Assembly: GCF_036322625.1 (NCBI RefSeq)
Contig: NZ_AP027266.1
Coordinates: 747,001-811,000 of the forward strand
Direction: 5' to 3'
Length of the DNA: 64,000 nucleotides
Origin: Roseicyclus marinus
Lineage (GTDB): Bacteria; Pseudomonadota; Alphaproteobacteria; Rhodobacterales; Rhodobacteraceae
Made by a program: the position numbers and the translations under genes. Below are positions 25,958 through 34,614 of the stretch, piece by piece. The notes beneath the pieces are model-generated. The model was given only the letters and a program-made list of their open reading frames with translations, was not told the origin of the DNA and did not search any database. Each line of letters begins with the position of its first letter. Position 1 is the stretch's first letter.

Positions 25958-26500
25958 GTGACACGCAATCGCCCCGAAATGCAAGCAGCACCCCCGCGCC
26001 CGTCCCGGATGGGCCGCGCGGAATTCGTGCAGCGTTTCGGCGGCATCTACGAGCATTCGCCCTGGATCGCGGAACAAGCCTTCGACGCGGGGATCGGCCC
26101 CGATCAGGACAGCGCGCCGGGGCTCCACGCGGAGCTGGCCCATGTGTTCCGCCACGCCGATGACGCGGCGCGGCTGCAGGTCCTGACCGCCCATCCCGAT
26201 CTCGCGGGCAAGCTGGCCGCCGCGCGCCGCCTGACCCCGGAATCGACGGCCGAACAGGCAGGCGCAGGTCTCGATGCCCTGACCGACGCCGAGCGCGCGC
26301 GCTTTTCCGACCTGAACGCGCGCTATGTCGCGCGGTTCGGATTTCCCTTCATCCTCGCGGTGCGCGATCATGACAAGGCAGCGATCCTCGAAACCTTCGA
26401 GCGCCGCCTCACCCATGACCGCGACAGCGAATTCGCGGAAGCCTGCCACCAGGTGGAACGCATCGCGCACCACCGCCTAACGGATGTCCTGATGCCATGA
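25958..26500 (+). CDS. uraD: OHCU decarboxylase UraD (stand-alone copy)
   Basis: A 180-residue enzyme that decarboxylates OHCU to S-allantoin. Diagnostic segments are FGGIYEHSPWIAEQAF, VLTAHPDLAGKLAAA with the catalytic His, STAEQAGAGLDAL, and FGFPFILAVR. The start is a GTG seven nucleotides or so after AGGAGG; a nearby ATG is out of frame. The 26497 gene overlaps its end by ATGA. A second UraD domain is fused to PuuE at 40851, so the cell carries two OHCU decarboxylases. Confidence 0.92.
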   Translation: MTRNRPEMQAAPPRPSRMGRAEFVQRFGGIYEHSPWIAEQAFDAGIGPDQDSAPGLHAELAHVFRHADDAARLQVLTAHPDLAGKLAAARRLTPESTAEQAGAGLDALTDAERARFSDLNARYVARFGFPFILAVRDHDKAAILETFERRLTHDRDSEFAEACHQVERIAHHRLTDVLMP

Positions 26501-27336
26501 GCAATCCCGACCGCAGCTATTACACCGCCCTTGGCGGCCACCCGCCCCAGACCCAGCTGATGACCGACCGCGCCGTCTTTACCGAGGCCTATGCCGTCAT
26601 CCCCAAGGGGGTCATGCGCGACATCGTCACCAGCGCGCTGCCCTTTTGGGATGCGACACGCGCCTGGGTGCTGGCGCGCCCCTTGAGCGGTTTCGCCGAA
26701 ACCTTCGCCCAATCGATCCTCGAGATCGGACCGGGCGGCGGCTCGGACCGTCCCGAACCCGATGCGGGCGTGCAGGGCGTGCTGTTTGTCGTGGGCGGCA
26801 GCGTCACCGTCACGCTGGGCGGCAGGGATCATGATCTTGCGACCGGCGGCTATGCCTATCTGCCCGCAGGCAGCGGCTGGACCATCCGCAACCAAGGCGA
26901 CCGGCCCGCCACGCTCCATTGGGTGCGCAAGCGCTACGAGCCGGTCGAGGGGCTCGACCACCCCGAGGCGTTTTTCACCAGCGACGATGCCGTCGCCCCC
27001 ACGCCGATGCCCGGCACCGAGGGGCGCTGGGCCACCACCCGCTTTGTCGATCCCGCCGATCTGCGCCACGACATGCATGTAAACATCGTGACCTTCGAAC
27101 CCGGCGCCTCCATCCCCTTTGCCGAAACGCATGTGATGGAACACGGGCTCTACGTGCTCGAGGGCAAGGCCGTCTACCGGCTCAACCGCGACTGGGTCGA
27201 GGTCGAGGCGGGCGATTTCATGTGGCTGCGCGCCTTTTGCCCGCAAGCCTGCTACGCGGGTGGGCCGGGGCGCTTTCGCTACCTGCTTTACAAGGACGTG
27301 AACCGCCACCCGGCCCTGCCGGGCGGCATGCTCTAG
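26497..27336 (+). CDS. allE: (S)-ureidoglycine aminohydrolase (bicupin)
   Basis: A 279-residue two-cupin protein of the YlbA/AllE (UGHY) type, which converts ureidoglycine to ureidoglycolate and ammonia. The N-terminal cupin carries GVLFVVGGSVTVTLGG and the C-terminal cupin carries EPGASIPFAETHVMEHGLYVLEGKAVYRL, where the metal-binding Glu/His residues of the second cupin sit. It overlaps uraD by ATGA and is followed by the permease. An enzyme making ureidoglycine from allantoate is not seen in the window. Confidence 0.88.
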   Translation: MSNPDRSYYTALGGHPPQTQLMTDRAVFTEAYAVIPKGVMRDIVTSALPFWDATRAWVLARPLSGFAETFAQSILEIGPGGGSDRPEPDAGVQGVLFVVGGSVTVTLGGRDHDLATGGYAYLPAGSGWTIRNQGDRPATLHWVRKRYEPVEGLDHPEAFFTSDDAVAPTPMPGTEGRWATTRFVDPADLRHDMHVNIVTFEPGASIPFAETHVMEHGLYVLEGKAVYRLNRDWVEVEAGDFMWLRAFCPQACYAGGPGRFRYLLYKDVNRHPALPGGML

Positions 27337-27437
27337 GCGGGCTTGCCCGCCATCGCGGCCGTGCCCCGGAAGGAGGAGCCGGGGCCGCCGCTTTCCCCAC
27401 CGCAAGACGCGGCGGCGGAACCTGTCAGGGAGGACAA

Positions 27438-28856
27438 ATGATGGCAGACGCAACCCTCGGAACGCCGGAGCAACTCCGCGATCCAACCTATACCCCGCCG
27501 CTGGTCAAGGCGGTGCCGCTCGGCATCCAGCATGTGCTGGCGATGTTCGTCTCGAACGTCACGCCCGCGATCATCGTCTGCGGGGCTGCGGGCTTCGGCT
27601 TCGGCTCGAACAGCCCCGATTTTCCCCAGATGATCTACATGATCCAGATGTCGATGTTCTTTGCCGGCATCGCCACCCTGTTCCAGACCATCGGCTTCGG
27701 TCCGGTCGGTGCGCGCCTGCCCATCGTGCAGGGCACGTCCTTCGCCTTCATCCCGATCATGGTGCCGCTGGTGGCGGGGCAGGGGGTGGATGCCATCGCC
27801 GTGCTGATGGGCGGCATCCTTGTGGGCGGCCTCTTCCATGCCTGTCTGGGCATGTTCATCGGCCGTCTGCGCTTTGCGCTGCCGCCGCTCGTGACCGGGC
27901 TTGTCGTGATGATGATCGGCCTCGCGCTGGTCAAGGTCGGCATCCAGTACGCGGCAGGTGGCGTGCCCGCCATCGGGACGCCGGAATACGGCAGCCTGCA
28001 GAACTGGGCCGTGGCGGGAACCGTCATCCTCGTCACGCTGGCGCTCAAATTCTTCGCGCGCGGCATGCTGTCGGTCTCGGCCGTTCTTCTGGGGCTGCTC
28101 GCGGGCTATGCGGTCGCCTGGTCCATGGGCATGGTGAGCTTCGCCGCCGTGGGCCGCGCCGCCCCCGTGGCTTTGCCCAATCCGTTCCACTTCGGCCTTG
28201 AATTCTCGGTCGCCGCGATCGTGGGCTTTTGCGCCATGTCCTTTGTCAGCGCGGTCGAAACCGTGGGCGATGTCTCGGGCATCACCAAGGGCGGCGCGGG
28301 CCGCGAGGCGACCGACAAGGAGATCCAGGGCGCAACCTATGCCGACGGTCTGGGCACCGCCGTGTCGGGTCTTTTCGGCGCGCTTCCCAACACCTCCTTC
28401 AGCCAGAACGTGGGCCTGATCGCCATGACCGGCGTGATGAGCCGCCATGTCGTGACCATCGGCGCGATCTTCCTGATCCTCTGCGGCCTCGTGCCCAAGG
28501 TCGGCGCGGTGATCTCCACCGTGCCCATCGAGGTTCTGGGCGGCGGCGTGATCGTCATGTTCGGCATGGTGGTCGCGGCGGGCATCTCGATGCTGTCGGA
28601 CGTGGATTGGAACCGCCGCAACATGGTGATCTTCGCCATCGCGCTGTCCTTGGGCCTTGGCCTGCAGCTGGAGCCCCAGGCGCTGCAATACCTGCCCGAT
28701 ACGGTCAAGGTTCTGGCGACCTCGGGCATCCTGCCCGCAGCGCTGATCGCCATCGTTCTGAACCTCGTCCTGCCCACCGAACTCGCCGCCGAAGCGACCG
28801 AGGAGGTTTCGGGCGGCATGGCCGGCAACGGCCGCGGCTCGATGCCGGGGGAGTGA
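27438..28856 (+). CDS. NCS2 purine permease (xanthine/urate type)
   Basis: A 472-residue nucleobase:cation symporter-2 with about 14 hydrophobic helices. The early segment GIQHVLAMFVSNVTPAIIV and the conserved SFVSAVETVGDVSGI and PNTSFSQNVGLIAMTGV motifs place it in the NAT/uracil-xanthine permease family. The second is the substrate-binding Glu region and the third carries the QN signature. GGGAGG lies before the ATG. As the last gene of the urate operon, it probably imports urate or xanthine. A terminator follows at 28891. Confidence 0.9.
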   Translation: MMADATLGTPEQLRDPTYTPPLVKAVPLGIQHVLAMFVSNVTPAIIVCGAAGFGFGSNSPDFPQMIYMIQMSMFFAGIATLFQTIGFGPVGARLPIVQGTSFAFIPIMVPLVAGQGVDAIAVLMGGILVGGLFHACLGMFIGRLRFALPPLVTGLVVMMIGLALVKVGIQYAAGGVPAIGTPEYGSLQNWAVAGTVILVTLALKFFARGMLSVSAVLLGLLAGYAVAWSMGMVSFAAVGRAAPVALPNPFHFGLEFSVAAIVGFCAMSFVSAVETVGDVSGITKGGAGREATDKEIQGATYADGLGTAVSGLFGALPNTSFSQNVGLIAMTGVMSRHVVTIGAIFLILCGLVPKVGAVISTVPIEVLGGGVIVMFGMVVAAGISMLSDVDWNRRNMVIFAIALSLGLGLQLEPQALQYLPDTVKVLATSGILPAALIAIVLNLVLPTELAAEATEEVSGGMAGNGRGSMPGE

Positions 28857-28890
28857 CCGGCTCGCGACGGCAAAGCCGCTGACAAGGACA

Positions 28891-28924
28891 GGGCCGCATC
28901 CTTTTGGGTGCGGCCCTTTTCACC
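28891..28924 (+). terminator. Rho-independent terminator of the urate operon
   Basis: GGGCCGCA and TGCGGCCC pair around a short loop containing TCCTTTTGGG, followed by TTTT. It lies 35 bp after the purine permease stop. Confidence 0.85.
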
Positions 28925-29046
28925 TCTGGGGGAGGCGGGGGCTTGGTGCGTTTGCAGTGCTTTCGGGGGGGCAAGCACTGGCGCGGTTCTTGATCCGCGT
29001 CTTGGTCTAAACGGTGTGTGTGATACCCAACTCTGGCCCATCAACG

Positions 29047-29073
29047 AAAAAGTCCGCCAAGGGCGGACTTTTT
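29047..29073. terminator. Bidirectional terminator hairpin
   Basis: AAAAAGTCCGCC and GGCGGACTTTTT form a perfect 12-bp stem around AAG. The A and T tracts at either end make it functional in both directions. No gene end lies immediately next to it. Confidence 0.85.
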
Positions 29074-29257
29074 GCGTGGTCGGTCGACGGTGGGGGTGGC
29101 CGAAGCCCGCGACCCCACACGCCTTGCACGGCCAAGGTATCAAAACACCCTGAATAGTCAACAAACGGTCGATGCCTGTTTCATCTTTGGTTGATTTGGC
29201 GCCGACTTTCGGGAACGCTTGGGGCGTGTTTGACGGTTTTTGATTAACGGCGGCTCA

Positions 29258-29911
29258 ATGCCCTTCACTCAGGACGAGTTGCACGCGCTGCCGACTGTTT
29301 TTTCCGCGCCGAGATTTGCGACCTATCTTGCCGAAACGCAGGGGGACAAGGTCAGGGCCCTCGAATTGTATCAGTGGAATATGGAGGTTTCGTCTGCCTT
29401 CCTCGCGCCCTTGCAAATGGGCGAGGTCAGTGTGCGCAACGCAATCGCCGAAGCCATCGAGCTGACCTACGGACCAAACTGGCCATACGAACGCAGCTTC
29501 GAGATCGCTTTGCCCAATCCCTCCCGGGCCTACAGCCCGCGACAAAACCTTATCCAACATCGCAACGAACCCACGACAGGCAAGGTGATCGCCGAATTGA
29601 AGTTCGTCTTCTGGGAGCGGATGTTCACGCGCCGCCATGATGACACGATCTGGAACAAGCACTTACGAACGGTTCTGCCCCATACCGATGCCGCCAAATC
29701 CGTTCAGGACCTGCGCAGGGACGCATACCAGATGTTGGAGGCGATACGGGATCTACGGAACCGCATCGCGCATCATGAACCTATTTTCCGCCGCAATATC
29801 CGGGAAGAATATGATCGCATTCGCGCGGTCGTCGCATGGCGGAGCGAGACCGCTGCCAATTGGCTCGACAAGATCGAACAGGTGACCTGCAAGAACCCTC
29901 AAAAACCCTAG
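29258..29911 (+). CDS. Abi-like HEPN-domain protein
   Basis: A 217-residue protein resembling the Abi-like family of phage abortive-infection proteins. The N-terminus is helical (APRFATYLAETQGDKVRALE). The C-terminal part carries LRNRIAHHEPIF, an RNxxxxH-type motif expected of HEPN ribonucleases. The start at 29258 (MPFTQDEL) is the first ATG; a TTG at 29240 is a weak alternative. GC content and codon use are visibly lower than in neighbours, suggesting transfer. No partner antitoxin or second Abi gene is adjacent, and it converges on the sulfatase gene. Defence function is inferred. Confidence 0.75.
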   Translation: MPFTQDELHALPTVFSAPRFATYLAETQGDKVRALELYQWNMEVSSAFLAPLQMGEVSVRNAIAEAIELTYGPNWPYERSFEIALPNPSRAYSPRQNLIQHRNEPTTGKVIAELKFVFWERMFTRRHDDTIWNKHLRTVLPHTDAAKSVQDLRRDAYQMLEAIRDLRNRIAHHEPIFRRNIREEYDRIRAVVAWRSETAANWLDKIEQVTCKNPQKP

Positions 29912-29969
29912 AAAATCTTGTGCGCTCAAAGGTCCCGGTCTCTCGGACTGGCAGGCCACCGCCCCCCCC

Positions 29970-32261
29970 TCACCGCACCTGCGCCCCCAGGTTCACCCCC
30001 TCGGCCACGCCCCTGACCTCCACGATCCCCAGCCCCAGCCGCAGCCGCCAGACACCGCCGCCCATCTCCTGCACCTCCGGCACCCCCGGCCAGCCCGACA
30101 GGTCATAGACGGCACCCGCATCCCAGCCCTCGATCACGCAGACGCCGCCCCAGCGGATGCGGTAGCGTTTCGCCCCGGCGCCTGCCTCGATCCGTGTGAC
30201 GCCCGTGCCCACGACCACCTCGTGCTCGCCCTCGGCCAACCGGACCAGGTTCCGCCCCGGCCCCGGATCGATGGTCGATGCCCCCTCCCCATCCTCGATC
30301 ACGTCATTGCCATGGCCGCCGTAGATGTGGTTCCGGCCCGTATAGCCGTAGATCACATCGTCGCCCGTGCCGCCGTCGAGCGTGTCGCGCCCCGGGCCCC
30401 CGTGCAGCGTGTCATTCCCCGCCTCGCCGTAGAACGCATGCCGCCGGTTCGCCTGTTTCGCCCGCGCGATCATCAGGTCGTTGCCCTTGCCCCCGAAAAA
30501 CGTGGCCGCCCCGTGCTTGGGTCCGATCATCACGTCATCGCCATCCGACCCTTTCAGGTCGATCTCCACCCGTTCCGAGGTTTCGAATTCGATCGGGCTG
30601 TCGGGATGGGCGACGATGCGGATCACCTTGCCGGTCTGGCCATCGGCCTCCGATCGGCTGACCACCGTGGCGATGCGGATCTTTTCCACATGGGGCGGGC
30701 AGTGCAGCACGTAATCGTCGGGGCCCGCCATGTACCACAAGGTATCGGTGCCGCCGTCCTTCTCCTCGACGATCTTTTCCGCATCCGCCCCATAGGCCCA
30801 GTAATCGTTGTTCCCGCGCCCCCCCGCCAGGATCACCGATCCATCGACCGCCATCATCGCGTTGACCCCATCGGCGGGGTTTTCCATCCCTCGCAGGTCG
30901 AGGCCGAGGTTCAGCGCCCCCTTGACCAGTTCGGCGCGCAAATCCGCCAGCGGGGCAGAGGCCGCGATATTCTCCGTCTCGCCCGGATCGGCGATCAGGT
31001 CATAGACATGCTCTTCGCCATTGGGGTAGCGGAAGTAGCGGTATTGCGTCATCCCCTCGACCGAGGGGCGGACCGACAACGTGCCGAACACGCAGGTGAC
31101 GGGCGACCATTGCCGGTCATATTCCCCGAAACTCGCATCGATCAGCGGCAAGAGCGATTGACCCGATGTCCAATCGGGGCGCGGCGGCAGACCGGCCAGA
31201 TCCATGATCGTGTGTGCGATGTTGTGCAGGCTCACGGGCAGGGTGATTTCGCGCCCTTCCTCCATCGCAGGATGGTGGATGCCCAGCGGGATATGGGCCG
31301 CACTGTCCCACTGGCTCATCTTGTGGAAACTGTCATGCGTCCCGAGGTTGAAGCCGTTGTCCGAAAAGAACACGACCGTCGTGTTCCCCCCGAGGGGGGA
31401 GGCCTCCAGCGCCTGCAGAAACCGGCCCAATTCGTGATCCATGTGGGAAATGGCCGCGAAATAGGCGCGCACCACCTGCCGCCATGCCTCGTCGCCCGCC
31501 TTTTCCGGGGTCCATTGGCCATTGGCGATATAGGCCGCCTCGTAGACCGCGAAACCGGGCTGGGGCCCGTGGTAATCATCGGCATGCGCGATCGAGGGCC
31601 AGCGGATCTTGGCCGGGTCATATTGCGCATAGAACCTGTCGGGCGTGATCAGGTTGTAATGCGGATGCTTGAAGCCCAGCTGGATCAGGTGCCGCCGCCC
31701 CGGATCGGCGCGCTGCAGGAAATCGATGGCATTCTGCGCGACGTGGAAATCGTAGAACGTGTCATCCTGCGATCCGTCGTCATCGGGGTGGTTCACCCCT
31801 TTGATGCCGGGACCGCGGTCGAGATAGGTCTTCACCCTTGCGCGCTTGCCGCCGTCGGTGGCCTCCGGCTCCTCGTGGAACAGGATGCGGCGGTACTCCT
31901 CCGGCATGGGCTGGTAATTGCTGTCGACCTTGCCGGTGGTGAAGGTGTGAAACCCCGCCCGCCGCAGGTCATAGGCCCAGGCTTTCTCGGGCCGGTAGAT
32001 ATCGCGCCAGAACCGGTTGAGGTCGACCAACCCCGACCGGAACGGGCTGATGCCTGTCGCCACCTCGGCCCGGCAGGGCGCGCAGAGCGGTACGGTCGCA
32101 TAGGCATTGGTGAAGCGCGCCGCCCGCGCCATGAAACGGTCGAGGTTCGGCGTCTCGATCCTCAGGCCAAAGGCGTCGCGCCAGGTGTAGACATCGATCA
32201 GGTCATCGACCCAGATCACCACGATATTGCCACCGGCGATGGTCTCGCGGGCAAAGCTCAT
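29970..32261 (-). CDS. Sulfatase fused to RTX calcium-binding repeats
   Basis: A 763-residue two-part protein. Residues about 10-450 form a type I sulfatase: NIVVIWVDDL with metal-binding Asp residues, CAPCR at 60-64 matching the CxPxR site in which Cys60 is converted to formylglycine, and FFSDNGFNLG in the C-terminal metal region. Residues about 568-662 hold RTX nonapeptides (GGKGNDLMI, GEAGNDTLHGG, GGTGDDVIYG). No Sec signal is present, consistent with type I secretion through C-terminal RTX signals. It overlaps the next gene by ATGA. The substrate is probably a sulfated polysaccharide or ester (inference). Confidence 0.87.
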   Translation of the reverse strand: MSFARETIAGGNIVVIWVDDLIDVYTWRDAFGLRIETPNLDRFMARAARFTNAYATVPLCAPCRAEVATGISPFRSGLVDLNRFWRDIYRPEKAWAYDLRRAGFHTFTTGKVDSNYQPMPEEYRRILFHEEPEATDGGKRARVKTYLDRGPGIKGVNHPDDDGSQDDTFYDFHVAQNAIDFLQRADPGRRHLIQLGFKHPHYNLITPDRFYAQYDPAKIRWPSIAHADDYHGPQPGFAVYEAAYIANGQWTPEKAGDEAWRQVVRAYFAAISHMDHELGRFLQALEASPLGGNTTVVFFSDNGFNLGTHDSFHKMSQWDSAAHIPLGIHHPAMEEGREITLPVSLHNIAHTIMDLAGLPPRPDWTSGQSLLPLIDASFGEYDRQWSPVTCVFGTLSVRPSVEGMTQYRYFRYPNGEEHVYDLIADPGETENIAASAPLADLRAELVKGALNLGLDLRGMENPADGVNAMMAVDGSVILAGGRGNNDYWAYGADAEKIVEEKDGGTDTLWYMAGPDDYVLHCPPHVEKIRIATVVSRSEADGQTGKVIRIVAHPDSPIEFETSERVEIDLKGSDGDDVMIGPKHGAATFFGGKGNDLMIARAKQANRRHAFYGEAGNDTLHGGPGRDTLDGGTGDDVIYGYTGRNHIYGGHGNDVIEDGEGASTIDPGPGRNLVRLAEGEHEVVVGTGVTRIEAGAGAKRYRIRWGGVCVIEGWDAGAVYDLSGWPGVPEVQEMGGGVWRLRLGLGIVEVRGVAEGVNLGAQVR

Positions 32262-33037
32262 AGGACCTCCGCCCAGAGGTGAAAGCGCCTCAGCGCCACC
32301 AGCGCCGCGCGCTCCTCCGCCCCCTCCGCCTGCAGCAGCGCGCGCCCCGGCCAGAACCAGACATCCGCGATCAAGGCCGCGCCCAGCGTCTTGGTCAGGC
32401 CGGGGCGCTGGTTGCGGCAGCCGAAAAACAGGTTGCCCGCCCCCGACAGGACCTGCGCCCTGGCCCGTGCTTCCGCCTCCGGTCCGCCCAGAACCGCCAC
32501 CGCCAGCCTGTCCCGCATCAGCGAGACAAGCACCAGCCGCGTCGCCTCCGGTTCGGGCGCGGGCAGGGTGATCTCGACCAGGCCCTTGTCATCCTTGACC
32601 GTCACCCGCCCCTCGGCCTCGGACAGGTAAAGGTAATTCTCGACCGCCGATTTCTTCGTCCCGCCGCCCGTGTTGAAGGTGAGGATCGTTTTCGCCTCCT
32701 CCCCCCAACCCGGCAGGTAGCGCGCGGCGAAACTGGCGGTGGCGGCATCCGGGGCCACATCCTCGGCCACCATCCCGCAATGTAGCCCCTCGCGGCACTG
32801 CAGACCCGCCAGATCGCCCGCCGCCCCGCTCAGCCCATTGCCGGTATTGGGCGCGGTCGGGCGCGCGCGCGCACCACGGATCCGGTCGGCCCAGTCCGTC
32901 ACCGCCCCGGCCTTGTCCGTGACGACCCGCGCCCCGTCCCACCAGAGCGCACCGGACCCATCCAACGCCTCCGACAGGATATCCGCACCCCCATCGCACA
33001 GAACACCGGGCGGCAGGTTTTCGGACAAAGCGATCAT
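32258..33037 (-). CDS. Hypothetical protein, LamG-like features
   Basis: A 259-residue protein of unknown function. The N-terminal part (GALWWDGARVVTDKAGAVTD) followed by beta-rich segments resembles concanavalin A/LamG-like carbohydrate-binding proteins, but the similarity is by eye only. No signal peptide or membrane segment is seen. It overlaps both neighbours by ATGA-type junctions, so it is part of a tight three-gene operon with the sulfatase-RTX gene and the 487-residue gene. It may bind or process the same substrate (inference). Confidence 0.6.
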   Translation of the reverse strand: MIALSENLPPGVLCDGGADILSEALDGSGALWWDGARVVTDKAGAVTDWADRIRGARARPTAPNTGNGLSGAAGDLAGLQCREGLHCGMVAEDVAPDAATASFAARYLPGWGEEAKTILTFNTGGGTKKSAVENYLYLSEAEGRVTVKDDKGLVEITLPAPEPEATRLVLVSLMRDRLAVAVLGGPEAEARARAQVLSGAGNLFFGCRNQRPGLTKTLGAALIADVWFWPGRALLQAEGAEERAALVALRRFHLWAEVL

Positions 33038-34497
33038 GCCGCCCCCCCGCTTTTTCCCTCATGCACCGGCAAGATCGCGGGCAAGGCCCAGCGGTTGAGC
33101 GGCGCGCCGCTCCGGCTGTCCAGCTGCCAACCATCCCGCACCCCGCCCGGCACACCCGCGCCATAGGCCAGCTGCAGGCCTTGTTCCTTGCCGCTCACCC
33201 GCACGAGCAGGGCCTGCGGATCGTCGGGCGCAAGCGTCACCGCCTCGACCGTCACACCCCCGCCAAGCACGGCAAACCCCGCCGCCCCGCCGCCCTCCAG
33301 CACCAGGGGCCCCTCGGCCTGCGCCGTGACCCGGATCAGCGGCGCACCCCCCGGTTCCCATTCGGCCAGAAACAGGGTCGGGCAGCGCCATCCTTCGCCC
33401 ATCGAGATCGCCGCCGCCGTCATCTCGGCCATGCGCAGCCGGGCCGCGTCGGTCGGGCGGTCATAGGCATCGCGGGCAAAGGCATAGCTGGGGCTGGAGA
33501 AAATCAGCCGATGATCGCCATGGTTCCACGCCAATTCCCACTGGCCCTGCAACACCGCCGCCGCCGTTTCGGGGTCGAGCCCCGCCTCGAACCGCGCGAC
33601 AAAGAGCGGCCTGTCAAAGCCCAGCCGCCCCAATTCCCCCTCGATCCGGCGCATGACGGCGAGCATCCCGTCGCGATAGGCGATGGTATCGCCGCCCAGA
33701 TCCTCCAGCGCGTAATCGAGGCAGATCGCGAGGATCTTTGCCCGCTTGCCCATGCGCAGGGCCGCCGCCCGCAGGTTGCCCGCCGCGCGGATCAGGTTGG
33801 CCACCGCCTGACCCCGCGCCAGATCGGCTGCACTGGCCGAGGCGTCGGTTTCCACCCGTGCCACGATCAGGGGCAGGGGGGCGAATTTCTCGATCTGCCA
33901 ATGCAGGATGGTTTCGCCCACCAATGCCTCATGTGTCACCTCGCGCAGGGGCTCCAGCCGGTCGGTTTCGGGGGCCGCTTCGATCCCCGCCATGCCGACC
34001 GCGCCGATATCGTCTTCGGGCGCCACGATGTGATGCGGAAAATCCGACGCGCGGGGATTGGCCAGCGCCGCGCGCGGCCCCCCAAGGCCGAGGATCCCCA
34101 GAACCGCCCCCGGCCCGTCGCCCAGAACCGCGCCGCCGGTGACATGGCGGCGGAACCCCCGCACCCCCTGCGCCCCCGCCATTCGCGCGGTAAAGCGCAG
34201 CCAATCGCCCTCCCGGCGGACAGCCCAGGCGTCGATGCCCTCGAGCAGTTCCTCCTCCGACCGCTCCTCAGGCCCCTCCGCCGCCTCTCCAACCCCCTCC
34301 GTAGGGTGCGCCTTCAGGCGCACCATCCCTGCGCCCGCCCCAGCCCCCAAGCGCAGCGCGATATCGGCGATCACCGTATCGGACAGCCGCATCACGAGCC
34401 CCGAGGGATCGTAGCGGATCACGTCGCCATTGGCCGCGCGCACCACGACCCCATGTCCCGCGATCAGCTCCGGGTCGGTTTCATCCTTGCCCGTCAC
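33034..34497 (-). CDS. Hypothetical 487-residue protein with embedded repeat
   Basis: I do not assign this protein to a family. It has a mixed alpha/beta central region (RAKILAICLDYALEDLGGDT) and a beta-rich C-terminal third. The overall order faintly recalls SGNH/acetylesterase-type carbohydrate enzymes, but no catalytic block is convincing. The start is a GTG at 34497. A copy of the intergenic GGTGCGCC-TTCA-GGCGCACC palindrome lies in frame and encodes residues about 59-66 (VRLKAHPT). It overlaps the 32258 gene by 4 bp and heads the sulfatase operon. Confidence 0.65.
   Translation of the reverse strand: MTGKDETDPELIAGHGVVVRAANGDVIRYDPSGLVMRLSDTVIADIALRLGAGAGAGMVRLKAHPTEGVGEAAEGPEERSEEELLEGIDAWAVRREGDWLRFTARMAGAQGVRGFRRHVTGGAVLGDGPGAVLGILGLGGPRAALANPRASDFPHHIVAPEDDIGAVGMAGIEAAPETDRLEPLREVTHEALVGETILHWQIEKFAPLPLIVARVETDASASAADLARGQAVANLIRAAGNLRAAALRMGKRAKILAICLDYALEDLGGDTIAYRDGMLAVMRRIEGELGRLGFDRPLFVARFEAGLDPETAAAVLQGQWELAWNHGDHRLIFSSPSYAFARDAYDRPTDAARLRMAEMTAAAISMGEGWRCPTLFLAEWEPGGAPLIRVTAQAEGPLVLEGGGAAGFAVLGGGVTVEAVTLAPDDPQALLVRVSGKEQGLQLAYGAGVPGGVRDGWQLDSRSGAPLNRWALPAILPVHEGKSGGAA
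34301..34324. repeat. Palindromic repeat inside a coding sequence
   Basis: GTAG followed by GGTGCGCC-TTCA-GGCGCACC lies inside the 487-residue gene. It is identical over 24 bp to the copy at 34548-34571 and belongs to the same family as the 56.6-57.2 kb array. Confidence 0.85.
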
Positions 34498-34547
34498 CTC
34501 GGCCTCCCTTCCCGTTGCGCGCCGCCAACGCGTCCCGAACCCTATCC

Positions 34548-34571
34548 GTAGGGTGCGCCTTCAGGCGCACC
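34548..34571. repeat. Palindromic repeat, intergenic copy
   Basis: The same 24-bp element as at 34301, here in the 117-bp gap between the glycosyltransferase and the 487-residue gene. The perfect 8-bp arms could form a hairpin in transcripts of either strand. Confidence 0.85.
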
Positions 34572-34614
34572 ACCCAACCACGCACAACCACCCCCACGCG
34601 TACCGCGCCCCCCG

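Larger units (their letters stand above)
28857..29257. other. Gene-free gap with two terminators and an inverted repeat
   Basis: This 401-bp gap between the permease and the Abi-like gene holds the terminators at 28891 and 29047, an 8-bp inverted repeat (CAGTGCTT/AAGCACTG, 28955-28980), and AT-richer sequence from about 29130 to 29250. No gene, tRNA or attachment site was recognised. The change in composition marks entry into the Abi-like gene. Confidence 0.6.

Noticed and set aside
28955-28980. CAGTGCTT/AAGCACTG inverted repeat as a possible attachment or insertion site
   Set aside because: No matching second copy flanks the Abi-like gene, so no target-site duplication can be claimed.
28940-29160. 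A tRNA or other structured RNA in the gap before the Abi-like gene
   Set aside because: No T-loop GTTCGA-type word, acceptor stem or tmRNA end was found; only terminator hairpins are present.
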